Position numbers and translations under genes: made by a program | NCBI GenBank assembly: GCA_040954595.2 | Contig: CM082579.2 | Span: 8,866,001-8,930,000, forward strand | Reading direction: 5' to 3' | Origin: Balanoglossus misakiensis | Lineage: Eukaryota; Hemichordata | DNA length: 64,000 nt | Notes under the pieces: generated by a model | Database searches by the model: none | Seen by the model: only the letters and a program-made list of their open reading frames with translations | Told to the model about the DNA's origin: nothing | Shown here: positions 48,401 through 64,000 of the stretch, piece by piece | Position numbering within the stretch: the first letter of the stretch is position 1 | Layout of the letters: every line of letters begins with the position of its first letter

Positions 48401-51400
48401 GCGCGACCGTGGACTTTACAGAGAACAAGACTATCATATTCTGTACACAAGTGGCTTAAAATGTTTCAGGAAACACACTCAGACATACCCTCTGTATTGC
48501 ATCCGCCATCTTTGATTTCTTTGTCGTCAATCTGGAATATAAATCTACCAATTACGCCGACGTTACTCCATGTATCAATGTTGACGATGTCATCTGTGCG
48601 GGACCCATTGACGGTGTGGTAGGTCATGCCATCTCCGGCGTTGAAACCGACCTTGAAATGGAACGATCGACGGAAAATTAGACAATCGTTTAGTATTTTC
48701 ATCCACAACAGTTCAACATGTGTTCAACCTCTGCCTGTGTATATTATATACCACCACCACCACCACCACCACCACCACCACCACCACCACCACCACCACC
48801 ACCACCACCACCACCACCAGAGTCATCATCATCTATATAGATTCCTTACAATGTCAATATTTTCATGTATATTTGCGCACTGAATACAGTGCATCGGTGT
48901 ATGCAAAATGCCTCCAAAGGGATGCTATACTGTCATTGGATATATTGACACATAGTATAAAATATGCTTGGTGGTGACGATTCAATTTAATGCGAATGAT
49001 GAACGGTCAGATTTTACTGCAGTGACATACCTGAGCCGGAATCCCGCCCAATCCAGTGTCCCAGTCACCGCCACTGGCAGCACCCGTCGTCCACGTCACA
49101 TTTTTATAGTGATATATTGCAAACGAGTGTCTCCCGTTTGTCACCAAAATACACTGAAGCGTATTTCTCTGTGTTCAGTGCAGAAAAGGAAACTAGAATT
49201 AAGTACGGTGTGGATTACAGCGGAGTTAAATTTTAAAACATCTTTGAGTTTGACAACATTAACATTATCGCTTATCGTCTCTACCTTTCCAAAAATGACT
49301 ACAACCTTGCTGAATGCTTCATATTTATCGTGAATCAATTTCAATCAGTGCGCATGCACTGTAGATTTTTGGCTCAAACATTCTTGCCGCCAGGTCTTGA
49401 CTATCAATAGTTGTCCTGGAGAACGCCGTGACTATGTCATCTGTCTGTCATTTGTTTGCGGTCTTACAACATGTTGCAAACGATTTCCCCCCAGCTCTTA
49501 TATACATATTCTCTTCCTTACAAGTAAACTGCAGAAAACCTATGCGCATATGAGCACAAATACTGTGTATATATATGGCAAAAACACTGTTATGACAACG
49601 CTTACTCAGTCTACAACCACATTTATCAAACAGGTTTTCTCACCAGTTTTTCTCCTATGTAAGAAGCACCGTAGAAGGCGACATTGTCCCAAGTTGCAAC
49701 CATCAGCCAGGTTGTCGTAAAGCTGTGATGTGAAGGGAAGACGCGGCGAATCTCCTCCGTGGCTCTGACCAGCAGCATATCATCTGGGTCTGTGATTTCC
49801 CTGTGGTATACCTCGCCACCGATTCTCGTGTCGATGTCTGCCCAAAAGGGCGCCACCAGTCGTCGGTTGCCATCCAATGGGAATGGCTCGGGAGTGAATG
49901 TAGTCACGAAATCAAGGAACGAAATCACCCCATTATTGTTTATCTGAAATATAAAATGAGTATAAAATAGAAAATGCAGACCATAACAAATTAAAAACAA
50001 AACACAGTTGCATTGTTATTGCAAGCAAAACCACGTTCATGCAAATAGCAGCTTCTTTGCCGGTAAGAATAATACTGATAGAATTTCAAGGCTCCCGTAC
50101 ATCTCACGCACCAACAGTTAACTCTGGTAACTTTCAATACATATCTTTGTACACTAGGTGCGTGGTTATTTGATAATATTTGGTGTTTTATGAGTGTATA
50201 TTCAAATATGGATCACTACTATTAACTGCAAGCTCACAGCCATGTATAAACATTTTTATCATCAGTCCATATGAATTTGTGTACTCTAATCGGGTTCACA
50301 ATGCAAATCAAATACTAAAAATTTACTGACCCAAAGAGAATTGTGGTTTTCATCGAAGAACGGGAATGGAATCGAAATAAAAACTTCGTCAGAGTTTCCG
50401 TCATCGTTTTTCACGTTCTGCCTGTCTCCAACCTCTGGTCCGTATGGGAACATCAAATCTGTTCCATCATTGGAAGTCCGAGAAGTAATGAGATTAGCGT
50501 GAGTAATATTTGAATCGACATGCAATGTGGCTTTACGTAAAATCCAAATGGAAAGCTTGTAAGAGTCTTATTTTAAGTAAATCTGTTTTGCGTGGCTGTG
50601 CGCTGAAGATTTTCGGAAGACACCTCTTAGCTGCGACAGCAAGTCAACAAACAATATGACTGATGATTGGTCAGTTGTAAACGTCGACAAAGGGAACGAG
50701 TCGAGTTTATACAAAAATGGGATTCGCTCGGAATTTCGAAGGAAATGTCCATGTATACCTACATCGAATACCTAACAAAGAAATCATATTTTTTTGACAT
50801 TTTAAAAATGAAATTAAACATATCGGGGACAGTTTTTGGGTGTGATTAATGATGTCAACTGCATCATTGCCTGCATACCGTCATAGCATGGGTTATACGT
50901 TGAATTCGAGTGCCCTATTGACTCTGCGTACGTCATCATCAGCCCACAATCATCTCGAAGTCTTGATTTCATCGCTGCAATAAAAATAAGTTGAGAGTAT
51001 TCGTTTTATTTTATGAGATACTGGCTCCTCATCCAGTCAGAACACGGCTCAGTGGAATCTGTGAACGATGTTGGGTGAACTCGATTTAAAAGAAATAGCG
51101 CTGCATTTCAATATGTCCGGTTCGCCTTATCGATTCAACACAGACAATTATGTGAGTAGCACGTTCTTTTTTATACACAGTCTCGTACCAAGTGTATGAC
51201 ATGCATATTACTGTAAGTAGATGATGTGCATAAAGGGAGAACTTGCCAAAAGCATTACTGGCGAAGCGTAAACCTTCAAACATTTTATCAATTCGCCGAG
51301 ACCAAGTAAATCATTAATAGTATCATATCTCAGGTTACCAAAGATGCACATAAGTTAGGCTTCAGCAGGTGTGTATCCAATGCACACAATGCAAATATAC

Positions 51401-54400
51401 AAAACGACATATCCAAATGAAAATTAATATGAATAAATATGAAAGATCAACAGGTTATCAAACAGTTTTCGTGCCCTATCTTTACCCTCATTTCGGAGCT
51501 GGCCGACTGTCCGTTCAGTACAACGACCATGGCATGTACATATACCGTATTCATTCCATGATGACCCCTGCTCGATTGAAAGACTCCCAAGACTATTTGA
51601 TTAATTTATACCCATAGATACTTTCGATAAGACCCCTTCAGGGGACACTCCTACAATGTGTACTGGAATAATGAAATATTGGCGTTACAAATTGTAAAAA
51701 AAATATCATGTGGACAAATTTGTTCTGAATTGCGACGATATTAAACTGTCTGACGTAACCAACAAGGTACTTTTTTATCCGTGTGTTATATTTAATATGG
51801 CGTCGAATGGGGGTATCATCTCATAAAATTAAATAAATCATCGAGACACTCACCGGTATCCGTAGCTTCTACAAACACGGGGTCGTGGGTGTAGGTCACG
51901 CATATTTGCACCCAGTTCTTGCCGGCTTCGTTGACCTCGTCCCAGAAGTCCGGAGTCGCGTACCTGGTGAAATGCGAGTCCACCAAAGCCGTCTTCACCT
52001 CAACCGGGTACGAGTCGAAGCCCCGCACCAGAGTCCTCGTCTCGTTGATGTAGTACGGCAGGTCGGCCTGCAACGGGTGTAGACATTGTTGTTCTCAAAC
52101 TGGCAACATTTACTGTTAGACTGAAGACCTACATGTATATACACCCTTTTCATAAGTCCAGCGCACTCACGCAGCATCGTGAATTTGAATTCAAAGCGAG
52201 GCCAATTGGGGAAACACCCTTGATGTGATTGGTCAACTTTCCCCCATTGGCCTCGCTTTCATGATATAAATCTATGATGGCTGCGTTAGAGCGCTAGACT
52301 CATGGAAAGGGTGTATTGGGTTCTTCGTTTCTCGTCAGGTCCTTGCATGAGTAGGTTCCTGAAGGGTGTGTCGAAACCTGACTCTATAGGTATATTTTGC
52401 AACGCCTAATCGCAAATAAAAATTACAAATAATGAGTCTCTTTACTTTAAATGAGGGGAAGAGTGTTAAACAGGTAACGCAACAGTGGTATACTACGAGA
52501 AGAATTCTTAACTCGAAAACAAAGTTTGACTTGCTTCCTTGTTTATTCACCAAAAAACTTGATTGTTTTTCTGTTTTCTCACTCCGATGTTGACAGGGAG
52601 ATTGACCCGAGGGTACCGTCGGTCGATCGAACACTCGGACTATTGCCCGGCCTGCATAACAACCACGAAGCCAACCGGCACGCAATCGGCTGTTGGCATT
52701 ACGTGATTTATTCGCCTCCGGCATATTACATTACCATGTTTCTAAAAAACATACCACAGGTTGCAAAATGTCCTCGCTGCAGAGATGTTTCGACATTGGC
52801 ACCCCACAAAGTGTAGGCAACAGATGTTCATTGTCAGATTGAGATCTGTCTTTGAAACATGCGTACCGGTTGAAAAATCATCGAGGAACACTTGTTTTTC
52901 ACGGAAGGGTAGATTAGAAGGCAACTTACTATCAGTAACACTGCTTTGTCATCTAGTTCCACTAAACATCAAAGAAAGTCCAGGAAAACGTTGAATTTTA
53001 GTAAATTGCATATGGCCATTTTCTATAGAGCAAACTTGTTTTATTTATTTAGACAGCTTGACACATTATACAAAAGACCGTATTTCCTCAAGGAGTACAC
53101 CATGACGTGCCAGTGTGAACCCAATTTAACCCAGCAGTCTAAACGTCAGTTGTTCTCGTCACTTTATTTGTATTAAGTCATGTTTTCATATTTCGGTATG
53201 TTTGGAACTTGTGGCGCGGCGAGTCTAAACAACACTTACAAGTTGACAGCGTCATTAACAATTGGGCGAGAAAGTTACTGATTGTTAAATAAGAAAATAC
53301 TTGCGTCATGGCTGCCAGCTACGGCCACAGTCGTTTGGGAGTTGTTACAGGGCGATTGCTCCCATGACTAATAGAAACGTCATTAATAGCAGCAATCACC
53401 GTGTAACTTCGAAGCGACCGTGGCTAATGACTGATTTAATATAACCTGACATGGCATTGGCGGCCAACACATCCAGACGAATGAAGTCGCAGCGTCATAC
53501 AAGACAATTGCCTGAAAATAATAGCTGACGAAAAGCCGGATACTGCGTTTTAATTTCAGATATGGATCAGGACACTGTTATGTAAGACATGACCATACCC
53601 CGTTGCAAGGACCAAGGACAAACATATGAATCCATGACAGAAAACAGACGCCGTACATGATAATAATTTTGATGCATGCAGTTGTAAAATGTGACTATTT
53701 AACGATATGACACGAATACATTTAACAATCTTGACATCACTATACATTTGTCATTACCCGTCTTCGCAATGACCGATATTATGTATGAGGCTGTAACCCC
53801 CGGTGAGGTTGTGACTGGCGCCATATGTCACACCACACCACACCACACATCACCACACCACACCACGCCACACCACACCGAACCACAATACCGCACCACA
53901 CCATAAAATCATGCATTCCTACTGTGTTAAACTTATTTAAGCAAAGCGTTGTGATATGAGAACAGACGCTTTGTAGGCGATACCAAAAGGAAATGTCTTA
54001 CTTCGAATAACACATCAATCTGATCATCGGTCAACTCCGATAGATTTCTTGATACGAGGTGGTAATTTTCGCTCGGTAGAGCATTTTCGAAGATGTACTG
54101 TGCTTCAGGCCTACTGAACCGAAAACGCGACCCAATAACATTCTCGGTGCCGGACTCTCTCGGGTCAGCGATGACAGATTGTAACCAGTGTCGCTTCGGT
54201 TCACGGGTAGAAATGTAATTCTTGACATAGTCGAACTGGTCTCTTGGCAGGCCTGCAGAATCTATGAAAGGGAATATTTTAGGGAACGATGTAGTTTATA
54301 CAGTATTTTGATTTAGATTCGGATCATCGAAGAACAGTTTACTATGATTCAGAATATCACAATTTTTTTCAAAAGGGGGGGGGGGTGTTACTGGTGAGAT

Positions 54401-54697
54401 TACAGGACAATAAAAAGGAGGGAATCTCTTGCCTTGTTTTTCTTGTGTTTAAACCCGAAATGGAGAAAACAAGTCGTTGTTTTTTTTCTCGAAAAAGACA
54501 AAACAAATATTTGCCACATTCGGGTGCAGCGAACAGAAGAGTCAGCGGAAACTGACAGAAGTATCACGGATTACACGCAACCATTGCAAAGCAATCTGCG
54601 CACAAGGAAGTAAAATGATTTTGACTAGCTCACCTGCGCAAGTCCTTTGTAGGCTGCCAGAAAAGAGAGCCAAGAGGAAAACGCTGGCTCGGAGCAT
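42067..54697 (-). CDS. Gene C: mesh/SUSD2-like membrane protein (NIDO-AMOP-VWD-2x sushi-TM)
   Basis: Exons: 54697-54634, 54261-54002, 52067-51854, 50974-50879, 50458-50331, 49943-49644, 49168-49031, 48651-48489, 48069-47821, 47665-47368, 47017-46751, 46355-46087, 45759-45616, 45329-45147, 44749-44483, 44202-43957, 43677-43504, 43221-43042, 42592-42463, 42160-42067. Joined they make 1287 codons plus a stop, all phases consistent. The start is the ATG of a signal peptide (MLRASVFLLALFSGSL...). NIDO about 212-400 (APFWADIDTRIGG), E-set/IPT-like 455-537, AMOP about 640-725 (CPCTLQQARVDTGRF), VWD 816-1013 with GDPH and GLMGTWNDDPDDD, two sushi domains 1096-1213, membrane helix about 1220-1242, then a tail with YINPTFQDD. 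It is the closest relative of gene A. A GTAATG at 42081 could splice past the predicted stop to another tail exon. Confidence 0.88.
42312..42405. repeat. Short dispersed repeat with CGAGATCTCG-type core (copy 2)
   Basis: GACTGAGAATGTCCTCCC, then CGCAAGATCTCGCAGTGTCT and a GTCTATTC end, collinear with 46652-46746 over about 90 bp. It lies in the last intron of gene C, between the membrane and tail exons. Confidence 0.6.
43738..43754. repeat. Poly-G tract
   Basis: An almost pure run of about 15 G in a gene C intron. Similar G runs occur at 28050-28063, 44255-44267 and 54376-54387, and C runs near 1548-1556. Confidence 0.8.
45366..45458. repeat. (CAA)n then (CAT)n microsatellite
   Basis: About 18 CAA/ACA units followed by 12 CAT units and degenerate CGA/CAA units, in the gene C intron upstream of the exon starting at 45329. 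The open frames over it are periodic artefacts. Confidence 0.95.
46652..46746. repeat. Short dispersed repeat with CGAGATCTCG core (copy 3)
   Basis: GTGAGAATGTCTCCC, ACGCGAGATCTCGTTGGGTC, TCTCGTGGAATGCAG and a GTCTATTG end. On the gene strand it begins only about 5 nt inside the intron after the AMOP exon of gene C (donor at 46751), so the splice donor abuts the repeat. Confidence 0.65.
48751..48819. repeat. (CAC)n microsatellite
   Basis: About 23 perfect CAC/CCA units in the gene C intron between the exons at 49031 and 48651. Confidence 0.95.
52141..52314. mobile_element. 174-bp MITE with terminal and internal inverted repeats
   Basis: Terminal repeats ACACCCTTTTCATAAGTCCA... and its inverse pair over 24 bp with 3 mismatches. 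Nested arms AAAGCGAGGCCAATTGGGGA and TCCCCCATTGGCCTCGCTTT also pair. It is in intron 3 of gene C (reading from 52067 upstream). A second copy lies in gene A at 7153-7300. Confidence 0.8.
53826..53905. repeat. (CACAC) minisatellite-like run
   Basis: Degenerate CACCACA/CCACACC units in the second intron of gene C, with scattered substitutions. Confidence 0.85.
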
Positions 54698-56814
54698 CCC
54701 CGCAAAGAAACGAATATCGCAGCAAACACGTAACGGAGAGAGGCGTCACGCGAATTTTCGGAAATTCGGACTACTTTCGGATCAAATCGTCGATCGGTAT
54801 AGGAACGGTGTGACGCAGGTGTCTTTTAGTCCCACCCCGGTAATTTATGACCACTGTTGACGGACTGATAAACTAACGCCAAAGCCCGACCCGGAAGAAA
54901 AGATTGAAGTTGTTCCGACTTGCTCGATCAGGTGAACTTTGGATTGTCAGTAACATTGACGCCCCTCAAGGTGTACATGTACGACAATGTGCCCATTATC
55001 TTTGGAGTTGCGTCAAAGTCAGATAATGCCACTGCTCACAGTATTTGTATAAGTGCTGCCGTGTGATTCACTTTAGAGTCGTTGCCAGAGCGATAGTTTT
55101 ATTCCCTTTGTGTGATGTAGGGTGGTCTGGAATTGGCCGGGCTGACTCAAGGGGAGAGTGCGTAAACTGAGCTTTAACTTTTGGGTGTTTTTCTCAAAAC
55201 AGTTTTTGATCCGTCAAGCAACACCCATAATCACGTTGAAATGGCCAGCGCGTGTATTTGGCTCATCGTGGGCGAGGCGAACGGCCGGACCAGTGACGGG
55301 GCGTGCCGCGTCTCCGGGCTACCCCCGGCGGGACCCAGCTCAAGTACCCGCCGAGTGTGATTTGTTTTCCACAAGAAGCGTTTTCATCGTACAGAGATGA
55401 TGTACACAGCAGAAGTTTTACGAGGAGTAGAATGTGCATTTGGCAGCACCATCAATGTCTGTCTCCAAAGGGTTGGAATATTTTCAATGTAACAATGCCT
55501 GGCTTTCAAAGCTCTTCACGTTTAATGTGCTGTGCAGTGCTCGAGGAGGCCGCGTTGATGAATTTCCACAAGTGAAACTCTCATTTTTCACAAAGCGCGT
55601 CAAACTCGACACACTATACTTGTAGAAGCTTAGCCTGCGGCCTTTAGAACGACCGACCAGTTTGAACTTTGGAGAACTCGGTTAGCGGGTTCAACGCGGT
55701 CGTTCGTCGATATGCGCGCTGTTCAACTGAATTACTGAGTCAGATATGTTAAAATTCGTGCTGATTTATATGCGGCTTTGTGAGTTCAAAGCTGACCAGT
55801 ATATACCGTGCATGGTCTTGAAACCGAAGCTTGAACTAAAAAGTGATGAGTTCGACGACAATATGGCGGCCATGCCGAGCTTTGTTCATAACTTCCAACG
55901 TCTCGATCATACACAGCCGATCGAGCTGTCTCATAACATCTGAAATTAAGTCAAAATAAGAAGAACAGAGAACAGCATGCAACATGGTTGTGGCGAAAAA
56001 ACTGTTGGCGGGAAAATTACAAATAACAACGGTCAAATTTCTCTATGAATAGAGAGCAAATTTGACAACTGAAGCCACTTTGTTAAAAAATGAATTTCAA
56101 AATTATTTTGAAGTAAATGCATGCAACAGGTAAAAGCTTACTGCACCAAAAATTAAGACAATGCCCTCACGACGTATCTCTAAGCTCACAACTGCGCGGG
56201 GCCTTCATCGTCGATGATTGATACTTTTGATACACGATATCGGAGCTATAGTGCGTGACCTTAATGGACGAACGAGATAAATAAACTATCGGATGTCTTT
56301 AATGCTGGCGGCCACTGCATGTGGAGAGAGACCTCAGGCGAACCCATCTACTGTATGTCTATGCCTCGTTTCATCAAAGACAAATCCATACGCGAAGGGA
56401 TGTTGAGAACAGTCCAAAGTCTGGAGAAAATTATACCCACTGCCAATAATCAATGCACATAGAGTGAAACTGCTCTGGCCCCACGCATGATTTTCGTCAA
56501 CGAATCTGTCGGATTACTGACGCCTCCATCATAGTGTGTGGGGCTGTGTGTCTTGACCCTGGGCTCGGGTTACTTATATTATTTTCGTGTAAGCACTCTT
56601 GACTTTTGGGTTCTGTTGTTACAAGGGAGAAAACGTTTTTTTTTTAAATCTCCACTGGAACAGTCGCCCACGGTCAGGGCTCGTCACTGGCCAATCCCTG
56701 CTTGAAGCGTGATAGAGTTCCACGCCAATCAGTGATCCGTAGTTTTATAGCGTCGGGTTTCAGACGACAGTCCTTGCTGATAATGCATCCTGCATGTTGT
56801 TGCTTTAAAAAATA
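54698..56814. other. Head-to-head intergenic region of genes C and D
   Basis: Genes C (minus) and D (plus) diverge from this 2.1 kb stretch, so it should contain both promoters. I see no convincing TATA box. 55250-55370 is distinctly GC- and CpG-rich compared with its surroundings. Short ORFs here have no family features. Confidence 0.55.
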
Positions 56815-63939
<7,125 letters not shown>

Positions 63940-63940
<1 letters not shown>

Positions 63941-63985
63941 TATTATCTGATCTGATTATTAGATATGCACATAATTAATGAGTAG
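63940..63985 (+). repeat. Fragment of the 236-bp tandem unit
   Basis: ATTAGATATGCACATAATTA followed by ATGAGT matches ATTAGGTATGCACATAATTA plus ATGAGT of the subtilisin-intron array with one mismatch over 26 bp. It directly follows, and seems to run into, exon 10 of gene D. Confidence 0.6.
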
Positions 63986-64000
63986 AAACATAATGCTGTG

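Noticed and set aside
53941-54860. Plus-strand ORF 54477-54860 as a gene
   Set aside because: It lies antisense to the signal-peptide exon of gene C, is lysine/arginine-rich, and shows no domain or splice support.
55158-55575. GC-rich ORFs between genes C and D
   Set aside because: Composition is local and CpG-rich, as expected for a promoter region. The frames show no recognisable protein features.

Overview
The window is nuclear DNA from an intron-rich animal, most likely a marine invertebrate. Genes are split into short exons with GT-AG introns, and the introns are full of microsatellites and small palindromic repeats. The protein families present suggest an invertebrate deuterostome (amphioxus or hemichordate type) or a spiralian. 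I cannot choose between these from sequence alone, so the organism call is inference.

The window is dominated by four paralogous genes for large single-pass membrane or adhesion proteins of the mesh/SUSD2/MUC4 type. The order is signal peptide, a shared unassigned N-terminal region, NIDO, an E-set/IPT-like region, AMOP, VWD, sushi repeats, a membrane helix and a short tail. I call them A (12250 to 165, minus), B (35907 to 24096, minus), C (54697 to 42067, minus) and D (56815 to beyond the right edge, plus). Exon boundaries and phases match almost exactly among the four. When my exon models are joined they give uninterrupted frames of 1260, 1752 and 1287 codons for A, B and C. A resembles C (two sushi domains, intact GDPH site), and D resembles B in the part that can be seen. 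B has ten sushi domains and has lost the GDPH motif.

Two unrelated plus-strand genes lie between them. One (16079 to 23208) encodes a secreted proteinase-K-like subtilisin with an I9-type propeptide, an intact Asp/His/Ser triad and two C-terminal hevein-like chitin-binding domains (11 exons, 538 codons). The other (39453 to 40544) is an intronless type II Golgi sulfotransferase of the uronyl 2-O-sulfotransferase family. Together the genes look like a surface or barrier locus, but that is inference.

The mobile and repeat content is informative. A roughly 2.2 kb element in subtilisin intron 4 has six copies of a 236-237 bp unit, an AAT microsatellite and a 3' hairpin, as in Helitron-like HINE/DINE elements. 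Every unit carries a perfect DR1 nuclear-receptor site. There are also four foldback or terminal-inverted-repeat elements, a short family built on CGAGATCTCG found in genes A, B and C, and a duplicated promoter plus signal-peptide exon at 13.6 kb and 57.7-58.3 kb. Some possible minus-strand exons (11.5-11.7 kb and 37.8-38.95 kb) fit none of the gene models.
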